Below, in pieces: positions 17,835 through 26,625 of a DNA stretch of 45,362 bases. Within the stretch, counting starts at the first letter, position 1. Each line of letters starts with the position of its first letter. The notes below the pieces were generated by a model, which was not told the origin of the DNA, searched no databases, and saw nothing but the letters and a program-made list of their open reading frames with translations. The stretch covers positions 1 through 45,362 of the forward strand of contig CAMIYN010000011.1 in NCBI GenBank assembly GCA_946403075.1. The letters run 5' to 3'. This DNA comes from an uncultured Lachnospiraceae bacterium. Lineage in GTDB: Bacteria > Bacillota > Clostridia > Lachnospirales > Lachnospiraceae. The position numbers were made by a program, and so were the translations under genes.

Positions 17835-19606
17835 TGAATTTCTTTTAAATTATTACTTGGCTTAACATTTATACTAAAATTCTTTTTATAAATTACAAAA
17901 CCTATAGGTTTGTTTTTAACTTTTTTAATTTCTTTTTTTAATGTGTAGTCAACAGTGACTTTTGATTCATTTTTTAGTGAACTATAAAATGCTGCTAAAC
18001 TTGCTGCTTCTTCAATAGTCTTTATATCAACCTTATCAAATTGTGCCTTTAAAATAACATGTGAACCTGTGCTATTCTTTACATGAAACCAAGTATCATT
18101 TGGCTTTGCAATTTCAAAGGTCACATATTCATTTTGTAGATTGTTTTTACCCACATAGATATCAATATTAGAACTTGATAAAAAATGTTTTATATTATAG
18201 TTTGTTTTTTTAATTCTTTTAAAATCAATATTTTTGATTTTTTCATTAAAATATTTATTTAATTCAAATTTAATAATACTTAAATCTGCTCTTTCAGTGT
18301 TATAAGTTAGATTATCTAAAATACTTTTTAGCTGTTCCAAATCATTTGTGTATTTATTTAATAATTCAGTTGATTTTTCAATGGTTCTTTTTTTCTTGTT
18401 ATATAAATTGTAGTATTTTTGTGAGTTTTCCTGAATTGATAAATTAGTATCTATTGGGATTAAGGTCTTTTTATTATTTTCATTGAAGTTTTCACATATC
18501 AAGGTATCATTTTTTATATTTTTAATATCATATCCAAATGTTAATAGCAAATCTCCATAATCTTTGTAAAGTTCATAGTCTTTTGCAAGCTCAATCTCAT
18601 TTTCTAAAAGATGTATCTTAGCAGTTGTTTTTTTAATTAGATTTAAAGTTTTATTTTCAATAGATTTTTTTTCAGCAGAATTAGATGTGATGTTGTATTT
18701 ATCATTTATATATTTATTGATACAGTCATTTATATTGTTAAACTTTATATAATTTTCAAAAATATCTAGTTTAAAAATATAAAAATCTTTAATTTTTTCA
18801 TTTTCATAATAAATATAGTTACTAGTTGAGTTTTCATTAAGTAGTTTAATGTAATAAAAAATCTGATTAAAAATTTTTAAAAATAAATTTTTGTTATTAG
18901 TTTTTAAATTCTCTATTAATTCATTTTCTTCAATATTTAAATCGTTTAAAATATTAATTATAAAAATTTTAGATATTCCATAAAATGAATTTATAAAACA
19001 ATTTATTATATTCTTTTTTTCTTGATTTTTATATGTATTTTTAATCACTTCAAAAAATGAATCAAAGCTTATATTTAAGAGTTCATTTTTTTTAGTTAAA
19101 AAATTTGTATTATATTCTTTGGAGATTACTAAATTTCTATTATTGTTTGTAGATCTTAAAAAGATATCTTTTATTATATAGTTATTATCTGTAAAAAAAA
19201 TATTACTATACCTTCCCATTAATTCAATTATTAGATGATATATCGAGATTTCACCTATGGGGCTTATGCTTTTAATACTTATATCAATAATTCTTTCAAG
19301 ACTATCTAAACTATTCTTTCCATTAATCTGTCTTATATTTATTAATTTACCAGCATTTATGTATTTTCTAAGGAGCATACAAAAAGCCTGTGGTTTTTCA
19401 TCTGCACTTAGTCTCTTATCAGTAAGAGATATGTATGGGAAATTTGGAGATATTGAAATTGTTAAATAAAAATCATTATTATTTTTTCTAAAACAAAATT
19501 GTAGAGTTTTATTATCAGGCTCTATGATTTTTGAAATATTTTCATTTAATATATTTTCATTAAAATAATTTATTTGACTTTTAATAACTAATCCATCATA
19601 TGGCAT
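17831..19606 (-). CDS. rqcH: Rqc2-homologue RqcH / NFACT-family protein
   Basis: NFACT proteins bind 50S subunits carrying stalled nascent chains and direct alanine tailing in bacterial ribosome quality control; earlier annotated as fibronectin-binding protein. N-terminal NFACT-N begins MPYDGLVIKSQINYFN; long coiled-coil region (about 270-430); C-terminal NFACT-R signature NDTWFHVKNSTGSHVIL (about 510-526) followed by ASLAAFYSSLKNESKVTVDYT. Length 591 matches the family. The start ATG (complement of 19604-19606) has TGAGG upstream; the TTG four codons earlier lies in the ribosome binding site. Some canonical residues of the NFACT-R motif (WFHAKD, PGSH) are substituted. Confidence 0.9.
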   Translation of the reverse strand: MPYDGLVIKSQINYFNENILNENISKIIEPDNKTLQFCFRKNNNDFYLTISISPNFPYISLTDKRLSADEKPQAFCMLLRKYINAGKLINIRQINGKNSLDSLERIIDISIKSISPIGEISIYHLIIELMGRYSNIFFTDNNYIIKDIFLRSTNNNRNLVISKEYNTNFLTKKNELLNISFDSFFEVIKNTYKNQEKKNIINCFINSFYGISKIFIINILNDLNIEENELIENLKTNNKNLFLKIFNQIFYYIKLLNENSTSNYIYYENEKIKDFYIFKLDIFENYIKFNNINDCINKYINDKYNITSNSAEKKSIENKTLNLIKKTTAKIHLLENEIELAKDYELYKDYGDLLLTFGYDIKNIKNDTLICENFNENNKKTLIPIDTNLSIQENSQKYYNLYNKKKRTIEKSTELLNKYTNDLEQLKSILDNLTYNTERADLSIIKFELNKYFNEKIKNIDFKRIKKTNYNIKHFLSSSNIDIYVGKNNLQNEYVTFEIAKPNDTWFHVKNSTGSHVILKAQFDKVDIKTIEEAASLAAFYSSLKNESKVTVDYTLKKEIKKVKNKPIGFVIYKKNFSINVKPSNNLKEIH

Positions 19607-19695
19607 ATTGCACCTCAAATTAATAATAACAAATATTTAATATTGTGTAAATAAAAACTGTTGTGTATAATTTAAAAAAAATAGTGGAGGTTTAT

Positions 19696-20118
19696 ATGAA
19701 AAATTTACATGTAATTAAGAGGATGGTTATTTCGTTAGCAGTAATAGTGTGTGGAATAATTTATGTTTTTTTATCTATTGAAAAAAATACTAGCAAAAAA
19801 AATGTAGAAACCAATATTGTTGCAGAGAGCAATGAAATTGATTTTGTTAAAGAAATTGTTGAAACTACAACTCAAAATGAAACATTAAAGAGTGCAAGTT
19901 TAATAAAGGATGTTTCATATAGAAAAGTTGTAAATATTAATACAGCAAGTGAAGATGAACTCATATCTCTTCCTGCTGTAGGACCAGTCATAGCAAAAGC
20001 AATAATTGAGTATAGAGAAAAATACGGAAATTTTAAAGAAATAGAAGAGATTAAAAATGTAAGTGGGATAGGTAGTAATCTTTTTAGAAAAATCGAATAT
20101 TATATTAGTGTTGATTAG
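19696..20118 (+). CDS. ComEA-like helix-hairpin-helix DNA-binding protein
   Basis: 140 residues: a short basic N-terminus, one membrane helix (about 8-27, VISLAVIVCGIIYVFL), a linker, and two helix-hairpin-helix motifs at the C-terminus (VNINTASEDELISLPAVGPVIAKAIIEYR and a second around VSGIG). This is the DNA-receptor domain of ComEA in transformation. It lacks the SLBB domain found in some larger ComEA proteins. GGAGG lies 5 bases before the ATG at 19696. comEB and comEC are not adjacent, so involvement in competence is inferred only from the family. Confidence 0.85.
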   Translation: MKNLHVIKRMVISLAVIVCGIIYVFLSIEKNTSKKNVETNIVAESNEIDFVKEIVETTTQNETLKSASLIKDVSYRKVVNINTASEDELISLPAVGPVIAKAIIEYREKYGNFKEIEEIKNVSGIGSNLFRKIEYYISVD

Positions 20119-20124
20119 AAATAT

Positions 20125-20228
20125 GGTAACCTTTAATAATATATATTTCAAAATGAAATTTTAAAAAACTAAATAATGAAGGTTCATAGGAAACATTAGG
20201 TAAATTATTAGACTATTTAGAGGTTTCC
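20125..20228 (-). repeat. Dispersed MITE-like repeat, copy 4
   Basis: Best preserved copy. Read on the minus strand it begins GGAAACCTCTAAATAG and ends ATTATTAAAGGTTACC, an imperfect 12-base terminal inverted repeat; inside it has AATTTACCTAATGTTTCCTA and CTTCATTATTTAGTTTTTT. It spans the gap between the convergent comEA-like and exonuclease genes, and its left end encodes the last codons (Glu-Thr-Ser-Lys-stop) of the exonuclease. Confidence 0.85.
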
Positions 20229-21037
20229 TTGTTTTCAAGTAGTATATTTAAATCATCAATAATTGCTTTTTTTGTTCCAATGTGTAAATTAGGGATATTT
20301 GTTTTATTTAGATAATTAATTATTTTGTTTTTTGCTTTCAAAATATCTTCATTTGCAAATATTCCCTGATTATCTTTTAGTTTGCGAGCTTTTTTATATT
20401 CTGATAATTCTTCTCTCTCTTTTGTCAACTGTTCAAATTTATTTTTATTATAACCTATAGTATAAAAAGTGTTAAAAACTTGTGATAAATCAATTGCATC
20501 AAAAAGGGCATTGTGTAAAACTTCTCCATCAATATTACATATTTTTTTTAAAAAATTTAGACCTTGATTACCAACTTTACCATTTGAATCATTTAGAAAA
20601 ACTGTTCTAATGTCATAAAATTTATTTACTACTGGCATTATCTTTTTATTATTCATATATAACAAAGAAGTTCTCAAAAATGCCTTTTTATCCTCTAAAC
20701 CATAACAGTAAATTTTCTCAATTTTATATTTTTTTAATATCGATGATAAATTATTGAATACCGTGATGAAATCTAAAGCATTTTTCATATCAGAATTTTT
20801 AATCCCTGTTATATCCATACATCTTTTAGAAATTTTTTTTGCAAGTTTTAATTTAATTAAAGAATAGTATTTGTCTATAATGTTATTATATATATCAACA
20901 ATACAAATTCCAATTGAAACTAATTCTTGAGGATATTTGGTATCCTTAAAATTATCATATGCATTAAATTCACTATCGTAAAAACAAATATATTTTTGAT
21001 TTTTAAAAAACTTGTTTTTTTTGTTAAGTTTTGTCAT
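20213..21037 (-). CDS. DEDDh-family 3'-5' exonuclease
   Basis: 274 residues. Exo I motif YDSEFNA (D and E metal ligands, near residues 20-26), an Exo II region around DIRTVFL, and Exo III HNALFDAIDL with the HxxxxD spacing of DEDDh enzymes (RNase T / DnaQ / KapD type). The exact substrate is unknown. The C-terminal 60 residues are lysine-rich and helical without a recognised domain. The final ETSK and stop codon are inside repeat copy 4, so the natural C-terminus may have been changed. Divergent from dinB, with 63 bases between starts. Confidence 0.8.
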   Translation of the reverse strand: MTKLNKKNKFFKNQKYICFYDSEFNAYDNFKDTKYPQELVSIGICIVDIYNNIIDKYYSLIKLKLAKKISKRCMDITGIKNSDMKNALDFITVFNNLSSILKKYKIEKIYCYGLEDKKAFLRTSLLYMNNKKIMPVVNKFYDIRTVFLNDSNGKVGNQGLNFLKKICNIDGEVLHNALFDAIDLSQVFNTFYTIGYNKNKFEQLTKEREELSEYKKARKLKDNQGIFANEDILKAKNKIINYLNKTNIPNLHIGTKKAIIDDLNILLENKETSK

Positions 21038-21100
21038 AATTTAATTACCCTTTTTAGTATTATAACAATTTTTAATATTTTTTACAACTTATGGATTTAT

Positions 21101-22285
21101 ATGGATAGAGTGATAATTCATTGTGATATGGACAATTACTATGCTTCTGTTGAATGTGTGTTGAATCAAAATTTAAAAAATGTACCAATAGCTGTATGTG
21201 GTTCAATAGATGAGAGAAGAGGAATTGTTCTCGCAAGAAACAATTTGGCAAAACTTTGTGGAGTAAAGTCTGCTGAAACAATATGGCAAGCTAAAAAAAA
21301 ATGTCCTAATCTAACAATTGTTAGTCCACATTTTGAAGAGTATTATAAGTATTCTAAAATGGCTCGTGAAATCTATAGTAGATTTACTGATAAAATTGAG
21401 GCAATGGGTCTTGATGAGTGTTGGTTGGATATAAGTAAATTAACTTGCAATTTTTTTGATGGGAAAAAAGTTGCAAATGATATTAAAGGATTAATTAAAA
21501 AAGAACTTGGACTAACAATTTCAGTTGGTGTTTCGTTCAATAAAATTTTTTCAAAAATCGCAAGTGATATGAATAAACCAGATGGACTCACTGTCATTTC
21601 AAAATCAAATTATAAAAAATTGATATGGAAAAAACCAATTGAAGATTTAATTGGTGTAGGAAAAAATTCTAGTAAATTATTACATAAATATGGCATTAAT
21701 ACTATTGGGGAGTTGGCAATACATCCTGATGATAGTTTAAAGAATATACTGGGAGTTCAAGGGAATAAGCTAAAAGAATTTGCAAATGGCATTGACAATG
21801 ATATTTTTATCGGTTTTGTCGAAGATACAGATATAAAAAGTGTAGGGCATGGGATGACATTAAAAAGAGATTTAAAAACATATAAAGAAGTTTGGGAGAC
21901 AATACTTGATTTAACAGAAGATATATCGTATAGATTAAAAAAGAACAAAAAAAGAGCATCTGGGGTGCAAATTCAAATAAAAGATACTAAATTAGTTACC
22001 AAAAATTTTCAGATGCAATTTGACAATACAGAACAGAGCAGTTTTAGAATTGCAGAAAAAGCTTTTACATTATTTAAAAAAATGTATAATTATGAATTAA
22101 ATATTAGAGCAATAACAATACAAGCAATTAATTTAGTTGATGAAGGTAAAATAGAGCAAAAGAGTTTGTTTGCAAGTAAAAATAAAGACAAAATTGAGAA
22201 GTTAGAAGAGCATATTGATAAGATTAATGAAAAATATGGAAAAAATATAATTTATAATGCAAATTTTTTAGATGAAAAAAATTAG
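21101..22285 (+). CDS. dinB: DNA polymerase IV (Y family)
   Basis: Translesion polymerase. Residues 1-60 carry the catalytic DMDNYYASVE motif; the second catalytic pair is in GLDECWLDIS; SVGVSFNKIFSKIASDMNKPDG is the finger/thumb signature; the C-terminal little-finger domain starts near 235. Length 395 is slightly longer than E. coli DinB (351) but usual for clostridia. The ATG at 21101 gives the family N-terminus; only a weak TATGGA precedes it. Its stop codon directly touches the left end of repeat copy 5. Confidence 0.94.
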   Translation: MDRVIIHCDMDNYYASVECVLNQNLKNVPIAVCGSIDERRGIVLARNNLAKLCGVKSAETIWQAKKKCPNLTIVSPHFEEYYKYSKMAREIYSRFTDKIEAMGLDECWLDISKLTCNFFDGKKVANDIKGLIKKELGLTISVGVSFNKIFSKIASDMNKPDGLTVISKSNYKKLIWKKPIEDLIGVGKNSSKLLHKYGINTIGELAIHPDDSLKNILGVQGNKLKEFANGIDNDIFIGFVEDTDIKSVGHGMTLKRDLKTYKEVWETILDLTEDISYRLKKNKKRASGVQIQIKDTKLVTKNFQMQFDNTEQSSFRIAEKAFTLFKKMYNYELNIRAITIQAINLVDEGKIEQKSLFASKNKDKIEKLEEHIDKINEKYGKNIIYNANFLDEKN

Positions 22286-22391
22286 GAAATCTCTAAATAG
22301 TTTATAATTTACCTAAAGTTTTATATGGAAAATTAATAATTTGATAGTTTAAAAATTTTATTTTTAAAACTATTTATTATTAGAAATTGAC
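22285..22391 (+). repeat. Dispersed MITE-like repeat, copy 5
   Basis: Left end GGAAATCTCTAAATAG, then TTTATAATTTACCTAAAG, a TTTTATATGGAAAA segment, and right end TTATTATTAGAAATTGAC. It fills the whole space between the stop codons of dinB (plus) and ispE (minus). Confidence 0.85.
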
Positions 22392-22392
22392 A

Positions 22393-23187
22393 TTAGTAAA
22401 TACTAAAAACAGATGGTCCAGAACCTGACATTAGAGAAAGCATGGCACCGTTTTTCATATTTGTTTCTTTTATTTTTTGTATTATCTTGTGTTTTTTTAT
22501 AGTTATTGCTTCGAGAGAATTAAAACAATTATCAACTACTAATTTAATATTTCCAAGTTTTAATCCATCTAAAATGTTAGTTATATTCTTCTTATGGTCT
22601 ATGATTAAACTTTCAGCAAATAACTCAAAAATTTTTTTTGTTGATACTCTAATTTGTGGAGTTATTACTTTTATGTTGAATTTAATATTATATGGAATTT
22701 CAGTTAAAATTTCCCCTCGTCCTTCACATAAGCAAGGGGATTTTTTTGAAAAAAATGCAATATCTGAACCAAATAAATTTGATATTTTTATTAAATCATC
22801 AGTGGATAATTTTAATTTATAAAAATCATTTAAAAATTTGATAGTGTAATAAAAATTTGACGAGCCACCCCCAAGCCCAGCAGATATAGGTATTCTTTTT
22901 ACAATATTTAAATGAATTTCATCTCTTATATTAAATTCTTTCTTAAAGTATGATATTGCCATATAGCATAAATTTTTATTATTTATTGGTAGGTATGGCT
23001 TATTTGAAGTAATTTTAATGTTTTTTAGATAGTCGTCAGTTTTTTGTTTTTTAATATTAAAAAATAAACTGTCATGCAAATCAATTTTTTGCATAACAGT
23101 TTTAATTTCGTGATAGCCATCATCTCTTTTTTTTTGGACATCTAAAAATAAATTAATTTTTGCAGGGGAATCGATTTTGTAAATCAT
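22393..23187 (-). CDS. ispE: 4-diphosphocytidyl-2-C-methyl-D-erythritol kinase (IspE), short C-terminus
   Basis: GHMP kinase of the MEP isoprenoid pathway, phosphorylating CDP-methylerythritol. N-terminal [11 protein letters not shown] with the catalytic lysine region, the ATP-binding glycine loop [12 protein letters not shown], and the C-terminal GHMP motif [12 protein letters not shown]. The protein stops immediately after that motif at 264 residues, whereas family members usually continue for about 25 more residues. The stop lies at the edge of repeat copy 5. The ATG overlaps the glnS stop by 4 bases (minus strand), so it is the second gene of a glnS-ispE operon. Confidence 0.92.
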   Translation of the reverse strand: MIYKIDSPAKINLFLDVQKKRDDGYHEIKTVMQKIDLHDSLFFNIKKQKTDDYLKNIKITSNKPYLPINNKNLCYMAISYFKKEFNIRDEIHLNIVKRIPISAGLGGGSSNFYYTIKFLNDFYKLKLSTDDLIKISNLFGSDIAFFSKKSPCLCEGRGEILTEIPYNIKFNIKVITPQIRVSTKKIFELFAESLIIDHKKNITNILDGLKLGNIKLVVDNCFNSLEAITIKKHKIIQKIKETNMKNGAMLSLMSGSGPSVFSIY

Positions 23188-24836
23188 AGTTTAAAACTAC
23201 TCTTCAAGTCTACAATTCTATTGAATACTAAGTTATCCTTAGAACTATCTTTATAGTCAACATTAAAATATCCAGTTCTAATGAATTGAAAAGAATCAAA
23301 TGCTTTTGCATCTGCCAATTCCTTTTCAATAAAACCATATTTTTTTGTTAAAGAATTTTTATTGTAATTAATAGTGCCATCGGGATTGATTTTACCTTTT
23401 TCTTCGTCAACAAGATTTTCAAAAATTCTAAATTCAGCACTTTTTGCAGTTTTTGCATCAACAAAATGAATAGTTCCTTTTACTTTTCTATCAATTACTC
23501 TACCATCTTGTTTTGTATTCTCATCAAAAATTGCATATACAGTTTTAACATTTCCAAATTCATCAACTTCATATCTTGTAGCTTTTATATAATATGCTCC
23601 CATAAGTCTTACTTCATTTCCTATATAGAGTCTATAATATTTATTTGGTGGATTTATTTGGAAATCCTCTCTTTCAATATATAGTTCATTTGAAAAACTA
23701 AATCTATGTATTCCAATAGATTCATTTTCAACATTATATGGAATTTCTAAGTATTCAATTTTGTCAGTAGGATAGTTTTCAATTATTAATTTTATGGGGT
23801 CAAGAATTGCCATCATTCTTTTCGTTTTTAATTTTAAATCTTCTCTAATGCAATATTCAAGCAGCTCATAATCACATGATGAATTTGCTTTTGAAATACC
23901 TGATAATTCGACAAAATTTTTTAGAGAATTTGGAGTATAACCTCTTCTCTTTAATGCAGAAATAGTCACAAGTCTTGGGTCATCCCAACCATCAACTATT
24001 TTTTTATCTACAAGTTCTTTTATGTATCTCTTTCCAGTAATTACATTTGTTAAATATAGTTTTGCAAATTCTATTTGTCTTGGTGGATATTTAAACTCAC
24101 AATTTTTTACTACCCAGTCATAAAAAGGTCTATGGTCTTCAAATTCCAATGTGCAGAGAGAATGAGATATCCCCTCAATTGCATCCTCGAGAGGATGAGC
24201 AAAATCATACATAGGATATATACACCATTTATCTTTTGTGTTGTGATGATTAATTTTTGCAATTCTATAAATCACAGGGTCTCTCATATTTAAATTTGGT
24301 GATGACATATCAATTTTTGCTCTTAAAGTTTTTTCACCATTTTCATATTTTCCATTTCGCATTTCTTCAAATAGTTTTAAATTTTCTTCTATACTTCTAT
24401 CTCTATAAGGGCTATTTTTACCAATACTATTATAATCACCACGATATTTTTTTATTTCATCAGCAGATAAATCACAAACATATGCCAAACCTTTTTTTAT
24501 TAGCAAAACGGCAAATTCATACATTTTATCAAAATAATTGGAAGCAAATAAAACTTCATTGTTGTAATCAACTCCTAACCAATTCACATCATCAATAATT
24601 GATTTTACATATTCTTCATTTTCTTTTTGTGGATTTGTATCATCAAATCTCAAATGGAATTTGCCATTATATTTTTTTGCAATTTGATAATTGTAAATTA
24701 TACTTTTCGCATGTCCTATGTGCAAATAACCATTTGGTTCAGGTGGAAATCTTGTTACTATTTCTTTATTTTTATTATTTTTTAAATCATTTTCAATTTC
24801 AACTTCAATGAAGTTTTTTGATTGTGTATCGCCCAT
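23184..24836 (-). CDS. glnS: Glutaminyl-tRNA synthetase
   Basis: Class I synthetase for tRNA-Gln, 550 residues. HIGH motif in [16 protein letters not shown] (HIGH near 41-44), tRNA-acceptor region [37 protein letters not shown], and two C-terminal beta-barrels with anticodon recognition (about 330-545). Where E. coli GlnRS has VMSKRK this protein reads [13 protein letters not shown], so the KMSKS loop is not canonical. The ATG at 24836 is preceded by TGAGG; an upstream frame extension is unlikely. GlnRS presence implies direct glutaminylation, and a tRNA-Gln gene lies at the end of the window. Confidence 0.93.
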   Translation of the reverse strand: MGDTQSKNFIEVEIENDLKNNKNKEIVTRFPPEPNGYLHIGHAKSIIYNYQIAKKYNGKFHLRFDDTNPQKENEEYVKSIIDDVNWLGVDYNNEVLFASNYFDKMYEFAVLLIKKGLAYVCDLSADEIKKYRGDYNSIGKNSPYRDRSIEENLKLFEEMRNGKYENGEKTLRAKIDMSSPNLNMRDPVIYRIAKINHHNTKDKWCIYPMYDFAHPLEDAIEGISHSLCTLEFEDHRPFYDWVVKNCEFKYPPRQIEFAKLYLTNVITGKRYIKELVDKKIVDGWDDPRLVTISALKRRGYTPNSLKNFVELSGISKANSSCDYELLEYCIREDLKLKTKRMMAILDPIKLIIENYPTDKIEYLEIPYNVENESIGIHRFSFSNELYIEREDFQINPPNKYYRLYIGNEVRLMGAYYIKATRYEVDEFGNVKTVYAIFDENTKQDGRVIDRKVKGTIHFVDAKTAKSAEFRIFENLVDEEKGKINPDGTINYNKNSLTKKYGFIEKELADAKAFDSFQFIRTGYFNVDYKDSSKDNLVFNRIVDLKSSFKL

Positions 24837-25059
24837 AATTAACCTCAAATTTAAAATATAATTTAATATAGCATATAATTTATAAAATGTATATTGCATT
24901 TTATTTTTTTTTTACATATAATGATAAAATAATATATAAATTAAACATATACCTATTGGTAAAATCAACGATAAGAGCAATTATATTAATAGATTTTATA
25001 CAATTTATTATGGAAGCATAAGGATAACTTTGAGAGTCCTATTAAGTATAAAATTATGT

Positions 25060-25180
25060 AGAAATCAAAAAAATGCCTAACAATTTATCTAAAGTTTCTT
25101 ATGGTATTTTCATTATTTAGTCCATTTAGAAATAAAATTTTTAAATTTTAAACTATATTAGAGATTGCCACAATAAATCT
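25060..25180 (+). repeat. Dispersed MITE-like repeat, copy 6
   Basis: Weak left end AGAAATCAAAAAAATG, then CCTAACAATTTATCTAAAGT, TTTTCATTATTTAGTCC and a well-preserved right end ATATTAGAGATTGCCACAAT. Together with AT-rich sequence it is all that I see in the 412-base gap between glnS and the gene at 25249, apart from an isolated AAGGAG at 25199-25204. Confidence 0.8.
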
Positions 25181-25248
25181 TTATAAATAATATTATACAA
25201 GGAGAAATATAATAAGTTTTAATTGTAAATTTATTATATAAATATTTT

Positions 25249-25923
25249 ATGAAAAATGATGTAAAAAAATTTTTATTAATTGGCTTCATATTTATATTAA
25301 TAATTGTAGTAGTAGGAGTCTTACGGCATATGAAGACCCCAAAGAGAAATTTTACTGAAGGTGGATATGAAGAGAGAGAATTAGTTAAAGTTGAAGATTC
25401 AAATGAATTAGAAAAAAAGCTGTCAATAAATATAAAAGGGCTTGAAGATAAAAATACAGAAATAAATATAGAAGATAAGAATATAGCAAGGATTGATTAT
25501 AGTGTTGCAACTATGTCATACACTTTAAAGGCTTCGTCAGATGCAAAAAAGTATTTGGCAAATATTTCGCATACTTGGGGTACCCCAATACTTATGCAAT
25601 CTGAATGTGAAGATGAAGCAATCATAGATGTTATTGCACAAGTTGCTATTGATAATCCAAAAGTTATGAGAGCTGACTGGTATGATAATGATTTGTATTA
25701 TTCAATGACAACACAAACTCTGACATCTCGTGAAGAATTTTTACAAGAAATTAATAGATTAATAATTAAAAATCATATAATTTTTGATTATGATGAAGAG
25801 AGTTCTTATGAATACGAAACAGAAAGCTATGATGTAAATGCACCAAGTGTAAATGAAAGTGAAGTTAGACCAACAGGAACTGAAAAAAACACAGAGGAAT
25901 ATGTAGAAGAGGCATTTGAATAA
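25249..25923 (+). CDS. Membrane-anchored protein of unknown function
   Basis: 224 residues. An N-terminal lysine-rich stretch and one membrane helix (about 8-27, FLLIGFIFILIIVVVGVL) without a lipobox, then about 195 hydrophilic, acidic residues predicted outside the cell. A central region (about 75-180) looks folded (IARIDYSVATMSYTLKASSD ... RADWYDNDLYYSMTT). The last 35 residues are a low-complexity Glu/Ser/Tyr tail. I do not recognise the family. No proper ribosome binding site precedes the ATG; the nearest AAGGAG is 44 bases upstream, beyond an in-frame stop at 25213. Flanked by long AT-rich gaps. Confidence 0.7.
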   Translation: MKNDVKKFLLIGFIFILIIVVVGVLRHMKTPKRNFTEGGYEERELVKVEDSNELEKKLSINIKGLEDKNTEINIEDKNIARIDYSVATMSYTLKASSDAKKYLANISHTWGTPILMQSECEDEAIIDVIAQVAIDNPKVMRADWYDNDLYYSMTTQTLTSREEFLQEINRLIIKNHIIFDYDEESSYEYETESYDVNAPSVNESEVRPTGTEKNTEEYVEEAFE

Positions 25924-26554
25924 GATAAGTTTGGAAAGTGTTAAAAGTAAAATTAATGGATTTTCATTTATGATGAAGTAGTTATAATAGCATTTAATAC
26001 TATTAGAGATTAATTAATTTTTATAAAAAAAATAATTTATGTTGATGTTCAAGGTATTATTAGGGAATGAAAAATCTTTTTCTATAATAGCATATCCAAA
26101 AATTCAATTTTTTGCAATACAATCCAAGATTTTTGAAAATTTTATAGATTTAGAATTATTATAGCATTTAGTAATAATTATATAGCAAGATTTAAATTTA
26201 AGAGTAATGTAAATATTGTAATAATCTAAAAAATGATTTTTAAATATGTATTTAAAAAATATTTGTATAATGAAAAAATTATGTTGTTATAGTAAATGTA
26301 TATATTAAATTTAATTATATAATCTAACTAGAAAAGACTAAAATTGGTTTTTAGTCTTTTTTTATTGTAGTTGTTTTATTAATTAAGCAAATTGAAATAT
26401 AAATTAAGAGCTTTGATTTAAGTTTTGTAAGTTGCAGTATTAATATTTAATTATAAAAGTATCTCAATAATAATGTTTTTAGATTTATTTATGATTGTTA
26501 TAATAAATATACATTTTATTAAGAAAAGATAAGAAAGGGCTTTCAATTGAATAA
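25924..26554. other. 630-base AT-rich gap before groESL
   Basis: No credible coding frame. It contains a right-end repeat fragment (ACTATTAGAGATTAATTA near 26003-26020), three similar promoter-like strings (TATAATAGCATTT near 25986, TATAATAGCATAT near 26079, TTATAGCATTTAGT near 26155), an AT palindrome near 26235-26260 and a strong terminator at 26332-26364. The terminator lies 400 bases after the nearest gene, so a small unannotated transcript upstream of it is possible. Confidence 0.4.
26332..26364 (+). terminator. Rho-independent terminator upstream of groES
   Basis: AAAAGACTAAAA pairs with TTTTTAGTCTTTT across a TTGG-type loop, followed by a T run. It would end either the gene at 25249 or a small RNA in the gap, and insulates groESL. 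Confidence 0.8.
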
Positions 26555-26581
26555 TTAGCACTCAACACTTGACAGTGCTAA
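26555..26581 (+). promoter_or_regulatory. CIRCE operator (HrcA binding site)
   Basis: TTAGCACTC, nine bases, CAGTGCTAA. This matches the CIRCE consensus TTAGCACTC-N9-GAGTGCTAA with one mismatch (C for G at the first base of the right arm). HrcA repression of the heat-shock operon is the established role. hrcA itself is not in the window. Confidence 0.95.
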
Positions 26582-26597
26582 CATTTTGTGATATAAT
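26569..26597 (+). promoter_or_regulatory. groESL sigma-A promoter
   Basis: TTGACA at 26569-26574, exactly 17 bases, TATAAT at 26592-26597: a perfect consensus. The -35 box lies inside CIRCE, so HrcA binding would block polymerase directly. The CIRCE mismatch C is the C of TTGACA, suggesting the -35 box was kept at the cost of operator symmetry. Confidence 0.9.
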
Positions 26598-26625
26598 CCT
26601 ATAAATAAATTAGGAGGTATTAGGT

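Noticed and set aside
23184..24836. Glutamyl-tRNA synthetase
   Set aside because: The two C-terminal beta-barrels and GWDDPR/SLCTLEF segments are those of GlnRS.
3781..25180. Repeats as a CRISPR array
   Set aside because: Copies are kilobases apart, in both orientations, with no regular spacers and no cas genes.
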